Source: Methylobacterium iners
Lineage (GTDB): Bacteria; Pseudomonadota; Alphaproteobacteria; Rhizobiales; Beijerinckiaceae
Direction: 5' to 3'
Length of the DNA: 64,000 bases
Assembly (NCBI RefSeq): GCF_022179305.1
Contig: NZ_BPQP01000033.1
Span: 62,001-126,000 of the forward strand
Positions 8,812 to 19,524 of the stretch are shown here, piece after piece (position 1 is the stretch's first letter; every line of letters begins with the position of its first letter). The notes beneath the pieces are model-generated. The model did no database searches. It was not told where the DNA came from and saw only the letters and a program-made list of their open reading frames with translations. Position numbers and translations under genes: made by a program.

Positions 8812-9414
8812 CTACTTGGCGGCTTCGAGCAGCTTGAGGTCCATGGCGGCCAGCGCCATCAGCGGCGCAGGCATGGGCACGCCGGCACGCCGGATCTCAC
8901 GTGCGACGCCCTGACAGGCCGCGATGTCGTTGCTGCGGGCGGCGGCATCGGCCCGCTCGATCGATTCAGGCGTCGGCTTCTTCGGCGGCGGAGCGGCCGG
9001 CGCGGCGGGAGCCGCGGGCGCGGCCGCCTGGGCCGGCGGTGCGGGTGGCTGGGCCGGCGGTGCGGCGGCCTGAGGCGCGCCGGCACCGGAAGGCGCCGCG
9101 GTATTCTGGGTCGCGCCCTGCGGACCCGCCGCGCCGGGGCCCGAGTTCGGAACCGGCCCGCTCAGGCCGGAACTCTGCTGAGGCTCGCCGGCCGCAGGCG
9201 GCTTCGGAGCTGCGGCATTCGGCGACGGAGCCTGGACGGCGGTCGGCGTCGGCGGCGTCGCCGCGGCTGGCTGGGGCGGTGGAGGATGCAGGAAGGCGGT
9301 GAGCTCCGTGCAGACGTTCGCCGGCTTGCCCGACCGCGCCGCCTCTTGAGCCGACGCAAGCCCCGGCAGCAGGGCAACCGACGCGAACAGCGCCGCGACG
9401 CCGAAACCTCTCAT
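8812..9414 (-). CDS. Secreted Pro/Ala-rich protein of unknown function
   Basis: From ATG 9414, which follows GGGAGAAG, the 200-residue product starts with a clear signal peptide (MRGFGVAALFASVALLPGLASA, cleavage expected after ASA). A long low-complexity stretch rich in Pro, Ala and Gln fills residues 45-140. The C-terminal 55 residues form a more conserved helical segment (ESIERADAAARSNDIAACQG) with one Cys; another Cys lies shortly after the signal peptide, so a disulphide is possible. The Pro/Ala part resembles an extended cell-wall-spanning or periplasmic linker. I do not recognise a known family. An upstream in-frame ATG would bury the signal peptide and was rejected. Confidence 0.72.
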   Translation of the reverse strand: MRGFGVAALFASVALLPGLASAQEAARSGKPANVCTELTAFLHPPPPQPAAATPPTPTAVQAPSPNAAAPKPPAAGEPQQSSGLSGPVPNSGPGAAGPQGATQNTAAPSGAGAPQAAAPPAQPPAPPAQAAAPAAPAAPAAPPPKKPTPESIERADAAARSNDIAACQGVAREIRRAGVPMPAPLMALAAMDLKLLEAAK

Positions 9415-9516
9415 GACACGCTTCTCCCGAACGCGGCGCCTGAACCGGGCGCGCCTTTCCAATATGTCACGCGCGAAGCGAGGGGGCGTCAAGGCGGCGA
9501 CCCGGCTTTCATGGTC

Positions 9517-10347
9517 TCACAGCCCGCCGGGCACCCCTGCATTGGGGAAGAACAGCTGCTCGCCGCCGATCCTGTAGCCCGCGATCGCGGATTGACCCGG
9601 CGCCGAGACGAGCCAGTCGATGAAGGCCTGGCCTGCCCTCGCCCGCACGTGCGGGTGCTTCTCCGGGTTCACCAGCATGAGTCCGTATTGGTTGAACAGG
9701 CGCCTGTCGCCCTCGACCAGGATCTTCAGCGGGCCGCGGTTCTTGAACGAGAGCCAGGTGCCCCGGTCGGCGAGGAGATAGGCGTCGGCGGCTGCGGCGG
9801 TGTTCAGGGCCGGCCCCATGCCCTGGCCGACCTCCCTGTACCACTCGCCGCGCACAGACCCGAGATCGAGGCCGGCCTCCTTCCAGTAGCGCAGCTCCGC
9901 CGCATGGGTGCCGGAGCGGTCGCCACGGGAGATAAAGGAGGCCCTGGCCGCCGCGATCCCCTTCAGCGCCTCGATGACCCCGCGGCCTGCGATGCCCGCG
10001 GGGTCGGAGGCCGGGCCGACGATGACGAAGTCGTTGTACATCAGGGAAAGGCGCTTCACCCCGAAGCCCTCGGCAACGAAGGCCTCCTCCGCCGCCCTGT
10101 CGTGGACCAGGACGACATCCGCATCGCCGCGGCGCGCGGTGTTCAGCGCCTGTCCGCTGCCGAGTGCCACGACCTTGACGGCGATGCCGCTCGCCTCCGT
10201 GAACCTCGGCAGCAGCCATTGGAACAGGCCCGATTGCTCGGTCGAGGTGGTCGAGGCCACCGTGATGGTCTCCGGCTGGGCGACGCCCGGCACGGGACCG
10301 AGGGCGAGGAGCCCGAGGATCAGCAGGCTGCGGCGAAGGAGGTCCAC
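9517..10347 (-). CDS. tupA: Tungstate ABC transporter, periplasmic binding protein TupA
   Basis: The 276-residue protein has a signal peptide (residues 1-23) and then the TupA hallmark TVASTTSTEQSGL, which lines the oxyanion pocket in this family. The rest follows the two-lobe binding-protein fold (VALGSGQALNTARRGDADVVLVHD, SRGDRSGTHAAELRYW). TupA binds tungstate with much higher affinity than molybdate and delivers it to TupB. Start is a GTG at 10347 lying 28 bases inside the end of tupC, showing translational coupling in a tupB-tupC-tupA order. Supply of tungsten or molybdenum would serve the formate dehydrogenase encoded near 43-48 kb. A preference for molybdate cannot be excluded, but the TTSTEQSGL motif favours tungstate. 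Confidence 0.9.
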   Translation of the reverse strand: MDLLRRSLLILGLLALGPVPGVAQPETITVASTTSTEQSGLFQWLLPRFTEASGIAVKVVALGSGQALNTARRGDADVVLVHDRAAEEAFVAEGFGVKRLSLMYNDFVIVGPASDPAGIAGRGVIEALKGIAAARASFISRGDRSGTHAAELRYWKEAGLDLGSVRGEWYREVGQGMGPALNTAAAADAYLLADRGTWLSFKNRGPLKILVEGDRRLFNQYGLMLVNPEKHPHVRARAGQAFIDWLVSAPGQSAIAGYRIGGEQLFFPNAGVPGGL

Positions 10348-11048
10348 GGCAATTCTCCGGTGAGGTAGGCCCGCGCTTCCGGCGTGCTGGGGCGCGAGAT
10401 GACCTGGCGGGTCGGCCCGTGCTCGACGGCCCGGCCGGCGCTCAGGACGAGGATGTCGTCCGCGAGCCGGGCGACCTGACCGAGATTGTGCGAGACGAGG
10501 ACGACCTTGGTGCCGGCCTCGGCGATCGCCGCGATCATGCGCTCGACGCGCTCGGTGGCTGTGGGATCGAGGTTGGCGGTCGGCTCGTCGAGCAGGAGGA
10601 GGTCCGGTTGCGTGGCCCAGGCCCGCGAAAGCGCGAGCCGCTGTTGCTCGCCGCCGGAGAGCCGGGTCGCCGGTTCGCCGCCTCGCCCCTCCAGGCCGGC
10701 GCGGGCGAGCGCCGCGGCGGTTCGGGCGTCGCGCTCGCGGCGGCGCAAGTGCAGGGGCGCCAGGGCGAGGGCGACGTTGCGGGCGGCGCTCGCCCGCACG
10801 AAGCCCGGCCGCTGGAAGACGAAGGCGCGCCGGACGGGGGGAGCGCCGGGCAGGCCGATCCGGATCGTCCCGGCACTCGGCGCGAGCAGGTCGTCGACGA
10901 GGCGCAGCAGCACGCTCTTGCCCGCGCCGTTCGGGCCGACGAGCGCGGTGATGCCGGTGCCGGGAAGAGTCGCATCGACGCCATCGAGGATGGTGATGCC
11001 GCCGGTCGCGAAGCGGAGCCCCGCGATGAGGATCGGCACGCCGCTCAT
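10320..11048 (-). CDS. tupC: Tungstate ABC transporter, ATP-binding protein TupC
   Basis: This 242-residue ATPase energises tungstate import. It has Walker A GPNGAGKS (about 37-44), a Q-loop in FVFQRPGF, the ABC signature LSGGEQQRLALSRA, Walker B LLLLDEPTANLD and the switch His in VLVSHNLGQ. Size is compact, without the C-terminal TOBE/MOP domain that ModC carries, which fits TupC rather than ModC. Its start overlaps the tupB stop by four bases (ATGA) and its end overlaps tupA, so the three genes form one translationally coupled operon. Confidence 0.91.
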   Translation of the reverse strand: MSGVPILIAGLRFATGGITILDGVDATLPGTGITALVGPNGAGKSVLLRLVDDLLAPSAGTIRIGLPGAPPVRRAFVFQRPGFVRASAARNVALALAPLHLRRRERDARTAAALARAGLEGRGGEPATRLSGGEQQRLALSRAWATQPDLLLLDEPTANLDPTATERVERMIAAIAEAGTKVVLVSHNLGQVARLADDILVLSAGRAVEHGPTRQVISRPSTPEARAYLTGELPWTSFAAAC

Positions 11049-11740
11049 CCGTAGGCCCGCATCGCGTAGGCGCGCAGGGCGGCGGCGGCGGCGTTGACGG
11101 CGACGACGAGGCCGATCAGGACAAGCCCCAGCGCCAGCGCCAGGGAGAGGTCGCCCTTCTGGGTCTCAAGGGAGATCGCCGTCGTCATCGTGCGCGTGTG
11201 GCCGGCGATGTTGCCGCCCACCACGAGCACGGCACCGATCTCCGAGATCGCCCGGCCGAAGGCGGCGAGCAGCGCCGTCACGAGGGAGAAGCGCACGTCG
11301 TAGACGAGGGTCGCGGCGCGGCGCCAAGCCGGCAGCCGCAGCGAGCGAAGCTGCTCGCCGAGATGCCCCTCCGCATCGGCCACCACCTGCCGGCTCAGGG
11401 CGGCGATGAGCGGCGTCACGAGGACGGCCTGCGCCGCGATCATGGCGCCCGGGGTGAAGAGCAGGCCGAAGCTTCCGAGTGGTCCGGAGCGGGACAGCAG
11501 GAGGTAGAGGATCAGGCCGATCACCACCGGGGGAAGGCCCATCAGGGCGTTCAGAAGGCCGACGAGCGGCCCGCGCCCGTGAAAGGCGGCCACGCCCAGC
11601 AGCGCGCCGGCGGGAACGCCCAGCAGCGTGCCGATCGCGACCGCGGTGAGACTGACCCGCAGGGAAAGCCAAGCGATCGCCACGACCTCGGGATCGAGCG
11701 TCGCAAGCCGCCAGAGCGTCTCCTGAAATGTCTCGACCAT
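11045..11740 (-). CDS. tupB: Tungstate ABC transporter, permease TupB
   Basis: The inner-membrane permease has five to six hydrophobic segments, beginning with AWLSLRVSLTAVAIGTLLG, and the EAA-like cytoplasmic loop near LRSLRLPAWRRAATLV, with later GRAISEIGAVLVVGGN typical of TupB. It forms the translocation channel for tungstate with TupC. I prefer ATG 11740 (231 residues, N-terminus METFQETLWRL-like after MV) although an in-frame ATG at 11773 exists; neither has a strong ribosome-binding site. It is the first gene of tupBCA and is divergent from the ModE-like regulator about 75 bases away. Confidence 0.88.
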   Translation of the reverse strand: MVETFQETLWRLATLDPEVVAIAWLSLRVSLTAVAIGTLLGVPAGALLGVAAFHGRGPLVGLLNALMGLPPVVIGLILYLLLSRSGPLGSFGLLFTPGAMIAAQAVLVTPLIAALSRQVVADAEGHLGEQLRSLRLPAWRRAATLVYDVRFSLVTALLAAFGRAISEIGAVLVVGGNIAGHTRTMTTAISLETQKGDLSLALALGLVLIGLVVAVNAAAAALRAYAMRAYG

Positions 11741-11769
11741 GACTCCAATGGGTGACCGCCGTTCCGGCC

Positions 11770-11820
11770 ACATGCTATGTGCAGGCCATCCAGTTCAATA
11801 GGCATCGCGTTGCATATGCA
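11770..11820. promoter_or_regulatory. Candidate operator between tupB and the ModE-like regulator
   Basis: Two dyad symmetries lie in the short divergent intergenic region: ACATGCTATGT (11770-11780, arms of four) and a perfect 10-bp palindrome TGCATATGCA (11811-11820) that contains the regulator's own start codon. The AT-rich core of the second is reminiscent of ModE-type boxes. Binding by the adjacent regulator, giving tungsten-responsive control of tupBCA and autoregulation, is inference. Confidence 0.4.
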
Positions 11821-12793
11821 CTCTGTCCTGCAGTTCAGCGGCGTCCTGCACGTCGCCGGCGGCGAGATCGCGATCGCACCGGCCTTGGCGCTCTTGGACG
11901 CCTTGGCCGAGGAAGGGTCCGTCCAGGGCGCGGCCCGCGGCGTGGGAATTTCGTACCGTTCGGCCTGGGGCCGCATCGCGGCCTTGGAGAAGACCCTCGG
12001 CAGAGCCGTCACGGTCAAGACCAAGGGGCACGGCAGCGTGCTGACCGCCTTCGGGGCGGAATTCGCGGTGGCGCTGCGCGTCACGGCGGAGCGCTGCCAG
12101 GCGCTGCTCGACGCGGAGGCGCCGGTCCTCGATGCCAGGCTCGCCGCCCTGCTCCCCACGCCCGCGCCGCTACTACGCTTCGCCGTGAGCAACGACGCCC
12201 TGCTGATGCAGGCGCTGGCCGGCCACGCGGTCGCGATCCTCGGCAGCACGGACGCGGTCGCCCGCCTCGCTGCCGGCGCCGTCGAGGTCGCGGGTTTCCA
12301 TTTCGGGAGTCATCAGGCGGAGCCGGGCTCGGTCTTCGCCGCGCTGTTCGAGGACCTGACCCTGCACATCCGCCCCGCCTTCCGGCGCGAGCAGGGACTG
12401 ATGGTCGCCCCCGGCAACCCGCTCGGCATCCGCTCCGTCGCCGATCTCCCGCCGCGCCGGGCCCGCTTCGTCAACCGGCAGGCGGGCGCGGGGACCAGGA
12501 TCTGGTTCGACCGGCTCTGCGCGCAGGCCGGCATCCGCCCCAAGACGATCCTCGGCTACGAGACGGAGGAGTTCACGCATCAGGCCGTGGCCGCCCTGAT
12601 CGCCTCGGGTGCCGCAGATACCGGCATGGGAACGCGGGCTGCAGCGGAGCGCTTCGGCCTCAGCTTCCTGCCGCTAGGGGAAGAGACCTACTTCCTCGCG
12701 CAGCGAAGGGCGGAAGATCCCTCACGCCTCGAAGCGATCCTTGAGGACCTGGCGCGGCGGGCGGGCGAGACGTGCGGCTACGCCCCGCCCTGA
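11816..12793 (+). CDS. ModE-like transcriptional regulator with C-terminal periplasmic-binding-protein-like domain
   Basis: From ATG 11816 the 325-residue protein has an N-terminal winged helix (about 10-85) of the ModE/LysR class, with the diagnostic ALLDALAEEGSVQGAARGVGISYRSAWGRI. The remaining 220 residues resemble the PBP-like domain (pfam12727 type) seen in oxyanion-linked regulators: RFVNRQAGAGTRIWFD and GAADTGMGTRAAAERFGLSF. Such proteins probably sense molybdate, tungstate or molybdenum cofactor status through the C-terminal lobe. Position, divergent from tupBCA, makes it the likely regulator of that operon. It lacks the Mop domains of classical ModE. It ends three bases from the convergent gltL-type gene. 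Confidence 0.83.
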   Translation: MHSVLQFSGVLHVAGGEIAIAPALALLDALAEEGSVQGAARGVGISYRSAWGRIAALEKTLGRAVTVKTKGHGSVLTAFGAEFAVALRVTAERCQALLDAEAPVLDARLAALLPTPAPLLRFAVSNDALLMQALAGHAVAILGSTDAVARLAAGAVEVAGFHFGSHQAEPGSVFAALFEDLTLHIRPAFRREQGLMVAPGNPLGIRSVADLPPRRARFVNRQAGAGTRIWFDRLCAQAGIRPKTILGYETEEFTHQAVAALIASGAADTGMGTRAAAERFGLSFLPLGEETYFLAQRRAEDPSRLEAILEDLARRAGETCGYAPP

Positions 12794-12796
12794 GGC

Positions 12797-13561
<765 letters not shown>

Positions 13562-13570
13562 GGCTGATCC

Positions 13571-14263
13571 TCAGCGGATGATGGCGATGCGGCGCTGCAG
13601 GCGCCGAACGAGGGTCGAGGCGACGATGCAGATCAGGAGGTAGATGACGGCCGCGAACAGGTACATCTCGACGAGGCGGCCGTCGCGCTGTGCCACCTTG
13701 GAGGCCGCGCCGAGGAAGTCGGTCAGCGAGATGACGTAGACGAGCGAGGTGTCCTGGAAGAGCACGATCGTCTGCGTCAGCAGCAGCGGCAGCATGTTCC
13801 GGAAGGCCTGGGGCAGGACGACGGTCGCCATCGTCTGCCGGTAATTGAGTCCGATCGCCTGAGCCGCAGCGGTCTGCCCCTTCGGGATCGCCTGGATGCC
13901 GGCCCGCATGATCTCGGAGAAATAGGCCGCCTCGAACAGTGTGAAGGTGACGAGCGCCGAGGTGAAGGCACCGACCGAGATGGGCGCGGACGCCCCCGTC
14001 AGCCACTGGCCCATGTAGGGGACGAGGAAGTAGAACCAGAAGATCACGAGCACCAGCGGCAGCGATCGCATGACGTTGACGTAGGCCTTGGCCGGCCAGG
14101 CCAGCACGGCGATGCCCGACAGCCGCATCAGCGCGAGCAGCGTCCCGATCACTATGCCGCCGGACGCCGCGAGCGCCGTCAGGGTCAGGGTGAAGACCAT
14201 GCCCGTGCCGAACAGGTAGGGCAGCGAGGAGAGGATGACCTTGAGGTCGAAATCCGAGAACAT
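13571..14263 (-). CDS. gltK: Glutamate/aspartate-type ABC transporter permease (GltK-like)
   Basis: This 230-residue inner-membrane protein has about five transmembrane helices and the HisMQ-type loop AAQAIGLNYRQTMATVVLPQAFRN, which contacts the ATPase. The segment YVNVMRSLPLVLVIFWFYFL is characteristic of polar amino-acid permeases. It pairs with the GltJ-like protein upstream to form the heterodimeric channel. It lies between gltJ and gltL genes on the same strand, with 63 and 9 bases of spacing. Confidence 0.91.
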   Translation of the reverse strand: MFSDFDLKVILSSLPYLFGTGMVFTLTLTALAASGGIVIGTLLALMRLSGIAVLAWPAKAYVNVMRSLPLVLVIFWFYFLVPYMGQWLTGASAPISVGAFTSALVTFTLFEAAYFSEIMRAGIQAIPKGQTAAAQAIGLNYRQTMATVVLPQAFRNMLPLLLTQTIVLFQDTSLVYVISLTDFLGAASKVAQRDGRLVEMYLFAAVIYLLICIVASTLVRRLQRRIAIIR

Positions 14264-14326
14264 CGGCCGCCTAGTTCCGTGCGCTTGAGGCTTGGGGGAC
14301 CGTCGGGTGGCGGAACGGCATATCGA

Positions 14327-15049
14327 TCACCGTGATCCCGGCACCGCGACGCGGCGCTCGAGCAGGCCCGACAGGGTCACGACGACGAGGCTGATCAGCA
14401 GGTAGATCACGGTCGCGGCCGTGAAGGCCTCGAACACCTGCGAGGAGAATTCCTGCATGGAGCGGGCCCGGGCCGTGAGTTCGAGCAGGCCGATGGTGAG
14501 CGCCACCGAGGTGTTCTTCATGTTGTTGAGGAACTCGGAGGTCAGCGGCGGCAGGATGATGCGGTAGGCGTTGGGCAGGAGCACGTAGCGGTAGGTCTGC
14601 GCCGTGGTGAGACCCAGCGCCGTGCCGGCCATCCGCTGGCCGCGCGCCAGGGTCTCGATGCCGGTGCGCACCTGCTCGGCGACGCGGGAGGCGGTGAAGA
14701 AGCCGAGGCACACCACCGCCGTGTAGAAGGAGGCGTTGGGCAGCTGCTTCAGCCAGTCGCCCCAGGCCTGCGGCAGGATCTCGGGCACCACCGAGTACCA
14801 GAGGAACATCTGCACCAGCAGAGGGATGTTGCGGAACAATTCGACGTAGCCGGTGCCGATCGCGTTCGCGAGCTTGCTCGGCAGGGTCCGCATCACGCCG
14901 ATGATCGAGCCCAGCGCGAAGGCGATGATCCAGGAGCAGAGCGCGGTGGCCAGCGTCCAGAGCAGCCCCGACAGGAGCATGTCGGCATAGGTTCCGACGC
15001 CCTCGGGCGAGGGATCGAAGAAGACACCCCAGTTCCAGTTGTAGTTCAT
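14327..15049 (-). CDS. gltJ: Glutamate/aspartate-type ABC transporter permease (GltJ-like)
   Basis: The 240-residue protein starts MNYNWNWGVFFDPSPEG, a very typical GltJ N-terminus, and contains the YVELFRNIPLLVQMFLWY segment and the coupling loop GTALGLTTAQTYRYVLLPNAYR. Five or so membrane helices are visible. It is the second gene of the unit, separated from the binding-protein gene by 88 bases that hold a stable hairpin, so the permease genes may be expressed at a lower level than gltI. Confidence 0.92.
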   Translation of the reverse strand: MNYNWNWGVFFDPSPEGVGTYADMLLSGLLWTLATALCSWIIAFALGSIIGVMRTLPSKLANAIGTGYVELFRNIPLLVQMFLWYSVVPEILPQAWGDWLKQLPNASFYTAVVCLGFFTASRVAEQVRTGIETLARGQRMAGTALGLTTAQTYRYVLLPNAYRIILPPLTSEFLNNMKNTSVALTIGLLELTARARSMQEFSSQVFEAFTAATVIYLLISLVVVTLSGLLERRVAVPGSR

Positions 15050-15096
15050 CGGCGGCGGGTTCTTCGGATGCGGGGAAGCGGGGTCAAGGAAGCTTA

Positions 15097-15127
15097 AAGC
15101 CGCCCCGGCCAGTGGCGGGAGCGGCTT
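15097..15127 (-). promoter_or_regulatory. Intercistronic hairpin between gltI and gltJ
   Basis: On the minus strand AAGCCGCTCCCG (15127-15116) pairs with CGGGGCGGCTT (15107-15097), one base bulged, across a short loop. No run of T follows. Such a structure just after a binding-protein gene commonly protects its mRNA 3' end or partly terminates, giving more binding protein than permease; that role is inferred. Confidence 0.55.
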
Positions 15128-15137
15128 CGGGGTCTCG

Positions 15138-16070
15138 TCAGTAGGCGGCCGGGTCGGCGCTGTCGCTCGGGTTGGCGAAGGCTTTCACCATCGCCTCGCT
15201 CATCGGCAGGTTCAGGTTGATGCCGCGCGGCGGGATCGGCTTCGTGAACCACTTCTCGTAGAGCGCCTTGCCCTCGGGGCTCTTGTAGATCGCCGCGGTG
15301 GCGGCATCGACGACCTTCTTGAAGGGTTCGTCGTCCTTGCGCAGCATGATCCCGTAGGGCTCGGGCGCCGAGATCGCCTCGGAGGAGATCGCGTAGGCGG
15401 CGGGATCCTTGGAGCCGGCGGCCAGCGAGGCGAGCAGCACGTCGTCCATGACGAAGGCGACGGCGCGGCCGGTCTCGACCATCAGGAAGGCTTCGGCGTG
15501 ATCCTTGGCCGGCAGGATGGTCAGGCCGAGGCTCTTGGCCGTGTTGACCTCGTTGATCTGACGGATGTTGGTGGTGCCCGAGGTCGAGACGACGGTCTTG
15601 CCCTTCAGGTCCTCGACCTTGTCGAGCTTGGACGACTTCTTCGAAACGAAGCGGGTCGCGGTCAGGAAGTGGGTGTTGGTGAAGGCGACCTGCTTCTGGC
15701 GGTCGAGGTTGTTGGTGGTCGAGCCGCATTCGAGGTCGACGGTACCGTTGGCGATCAGCGGGATGCGCGTCGCCGAGGTTACCGGGTTCAGCTTCACCTC
15801 GAAGTTGGTCAGCTTCAGGTGCGCCTTCACGGCCTCGGCGACCTTCTGGCAGATCTCGAAGGCGTAGCCCGTCGGCTTCTGGTCCCCGTCGAGGTAGGAG
15901 AACGGTACCGAGGAGTCGCGGTAGGCGATGGTGATCGCGCCGGTGTCCTTGACCTTCTTCAGAGTGCCCGTCAGCTCCTGGGCGCCGGCGGTCGACACGG
16001 TGATCAGGGTAGAAATGCCTAAGAAGGTCGCGGCGAACGTGCGGATTGATCGCTGGTGGCTCGGATGCAT
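15138..16070 (-). CDS. gltI: Glutamate/aspartate-type periplasmic binding protein (GltI-like)
   Basis: From ATG 16070 the 310-residue protein begins with a signal peptide (about residues 1-31, ending STAGAQ). The mature part is a cluster 3 amino-acid binding protein: TGAITIAYRDSSVPFSYLD, PTGYAFEICQKVAEAV, ANGTVDLECGSTTNN and TVVSTSGTTNIRQINE match the GltI/DEBP group that binds glutamate and aspartate. It captures substrate in the periplasm for the GltJK/GltL importer encoded immediately downstream. The open frame upstream of the chosen start is not protein-like and lacks the signal peptide. The upstream 427-base region should hold the operon promoter. Confidence 0.93.
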   Translation of the reverse strand: MHPSHQRSIRTFAATFLGISTLITVSTAGAQELTGTLKKVKDTGAITIAYRDSSVPFSYLDGDQKPTGYAFEICQKVAEAVKAHLKLTNFEVKLNPVTSATRIPLIANGTVDLECGSTTNNLDRQKQVAFTNTHFLTATRFVSKKSSKLDKVEDLKGKTVVSTSGTTNIRQINEVNTAKSLGLTILPAKDHAEAFLMVETGRAVAFVMDDVLLASLAAGSKDPAAYAISSEAISAPEPYGIMLRKDDEPFKKVVDAATAAIYKSPEGKALYEKWFTKPIPPRGINLNLPMSEAMVKAFANPSDSADPAAY

Positions 16071-16497
16071 AGGACGCCTCGGTTCTGGTGACGGGTTCGC
16101 CACTGGGGCATTCGGTCTTGCCGGCGACAACTTAGCAGGGGCGCACGGCTCCGCAATGGAGCGCAGGGCCCTGTCCCACGTTTCGCGAAAGACGTCGCGG
16201 GTCGGCGCCGAGAGGAATAGTCGGGCGTGATGCCGCCGGGTTGGCAGGGACACGTGAGCAGGCGGCAAGCTTCGCTCCGAGATCATGCCGATGGGCCGGC
16301 AGGCTGAGAACAAGCGGTCGCGCATGCCGCGCCGCTGAGAAGAAGAGGGGCGAATACCGTGCCAAGTCGATCCGTCCGGCGCGGAGCAGCGCCGCTGCGG
16401 TCACAGCAATCTCGGCCGATGTGGCAGAACCGCACCACCCGGCGCGAATGCCCGTGGCATCCCATGGGCCGAGACCAGCGGGGCGATGTGCGGAGGC
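16071..16497. other. Gene-free stretch upstream of gltI and downstream of eda
   Basis: No convincing gene is visible in these 427 bases; the short open frames on both strands lack ribosome-binding sites and conserved-looking sequence. The part next to 16070 should contain the gltI promoter. Near 16450 a weak hairpin (GCCCGTGG with CCATGGGC, one G-T pair) lies close to the 3' end of eda. I see no clear RNA gene or terminator with a T-run. Confidence 0.6.
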
Positions 16498-17115
16498 TCA
16501 GGCGGGACGAAGTTTGGCTGCCGCCTGCGCGAGGTGACGGATGGCGTCGGGCTGCGGATGACCGGCCGGCACAACCCAGCTTCCGCCGACGCAGAGGACC
16601 GGCTTCAGCGCCAGCCAGTCCGGCGCGGTCACCTCGGTGATGCCGCCGGTGGGGCAGAAGCGGACCTGCCCGAAGGGACCCGCCAGCGCCTTCAGAGCCT
16701 TGATCCCGCCGGAGGACTCGGCGGGAAAGAACTTGAAGCGGTCGAGGCCGAAATCGAGGCCGCGCATGATGTCGGCGGCCGTGGCCACGCCGGGCAGGTA
16801 GGGGATGCCGCTGGCGATCGCCGCCTCGGTGAGCGGCCGCGTCAGGCCCGGGCTCACGATGAACTTCGCGCCCGCACCGATCGCGGCATCGAGATCCTTG
16901 ACGTTGAGCACCGTTCCGGCGCCGACCACCGCGCCTTCGACCCGCGACATCGCCCGGATCACGTCGAGGGCCGCCGGCGTCCGCAGGGTCACTTCGAGCG
17001 CCGTGAGACCGCCCTCCACCAGGGCGCGGGCGATCGGCTCGGCATCGCGGACATCCTCGACGACGAGGACCGGGATCACGGGGACGGAGCGCATCAGCGC
17101 GTCGATGCTGGTCAT
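16498..17115 (-). CDS. eda: KDPG/KHG aldolase (2-keto-3-deoxy-6-phosphogluconate aldolase)
   Basis: This 205-residue class I aldolase splits 2-keto-3-deoxy-6-phosphogluconate into pyruvate and glyceraldehyde 3-phosphate, the last specific step of the Entner-Doudoroff pathway. It carries the catalytic Glu in LEVTLRTPAA, the Schiff-base Lys in RFKFFPAESSGG and the substrate-binding CPTGGI loop. Length fits the family (about 205-215). It lies downstream of edd on the same strand, with 170 bases of repeat-containing sequence between them, so the pair may be co-transcribed or separately expressed. Confidence 0.96.
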   Translation of the reverse strand: MTSIDALMRSVPVIPVLVVEDVRDAEPIARALVEGGLTALEVTLRTPAALDVIRAMSRVEGAVVGAGTVLNVKDLDAAIGAGAKFIVSPGLTRPLTEAAIASGIPYLPGVATAADIMRGLDFGLDRFKFFPAESSGGIKALKALAGPFGQVRFCPTGGITEVTAPDWLALKPVLCVGGSWVVPAGHPQPDAIRHLAQAAAKLRPA

Positions 17116-17169
17116 GAAGGGTTCCTCGCCGAGGGAGTCGCTGGAACAGCCTCTCAGAAAAAAGCTCTT

Positions 17170-17274
17170 CCCTCCCCCATGTAGGGAGGGATCGAGGGCG
17201 GGGGTGGTTCCGCCTGGCTCAGTTGAGGGTCACCCAGCCCACCCCACCTCCAACCCCTCCCCACGAGGGGGAGG
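17170..17274. repeat. GC-rich inverted repeats in the edd-eda intergenic region
   Basis: Two hairpins are visible: CCCTCCC (17170-17176) with GGGAGGG (17184-17190), and CCTCCCC (17256-17262) with GGGGAGG (17268-17274), separated by a C/G-biased stretch. The composition and the CCCTCCCC core recall the element after icd, suggesting members of one dispersed intergenic family. The structure could weaken read-through from edd into eda. Confidence 0.6.
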
Positions 17275-17285
17275 AGAGACGCAAA

Positions 17286-19109
<1,824 letters not shown>

Positions 19110-19275
19110 GCGGAGCCCTCAAGCTCGTGTCATCCCGCCGATCGACCGGCCGCTATCAGGTAGCGAAGACGGCCGGCGCTCGGCCGGGCGTTGCATTCGG
19201 GTATGTCGGTCCGGCGCGGGGCCAATCAATGGCCGCATCGCGCCCGAGCAGGTTTCGAGCCACGAGACGCGAAAC

Positions 19276-19298
19276 GAAAAAACCGCCTCGCGGCGGTT
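19276..19298 (-). terminator. Intrinsic terminator downstream of tRNA-Gly
   Basis: On the minus strand AACCGCC (19298-19292) pairs with GGCGGTT (19287-19281) around a GCGA loop, and a run of T follows (A-run 19277-19282 on the plus strand). It lies about 27 bases after the tRNA 3' end, so it most likely ends the tRNA transcript. Confidence 0.85.
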
Positions 19299-19324
19299 CC
19301 TCGTTCATCACATCCGGGCGATAT

Positions 19325-19399
19325 TGGAGCGGGCGAAGGGATTCGAACCCTCGACCCCAACCTTGGCAAGGTTGTGCTCTACCCCTGAGCTACACCCGC
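19325..19399 (-). tRNA. tRNA-Gly (anticodon GCC)
   Basis: The reverse strand folds as a 75-nt cloverleaf including an encoded CCA: acceptor stem GCGGGTG pairs with CGCCCGC (one G-U), the D arm reads TAGCTCAGGGGTAGAGC, the anticodon loop CTTGCCAAG gives GCC, and the T arm contains GGTTCGAATCC. The GCC anticodon reads GGC/GGU glycine codons, GGC being very frequent in this GC-rich genome. A strong intrinsic terminator follows. Confidence 0.97.
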
Positions 19400-19524
19400 T
19401 CACAGCCGCGCCGCCTGCCCCGAGAAGGCCCGGCGGTCCCGGACGGCGCTCTCTAAACACCATTCCGCCGGCCCTTGCAAGCGCGATCGGGCGGCTTCTT
19501 GAGCCGGCGAGGCGTCGCCCGTCC

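Noticed and set aside
9020-9300. Repeat-like Pro/Ala stretch as a possible tandem repeat array
   Set aside because: The DNA is low-complexity but has no regular unit; it simply encodes a Pro/Ala-rich linker.
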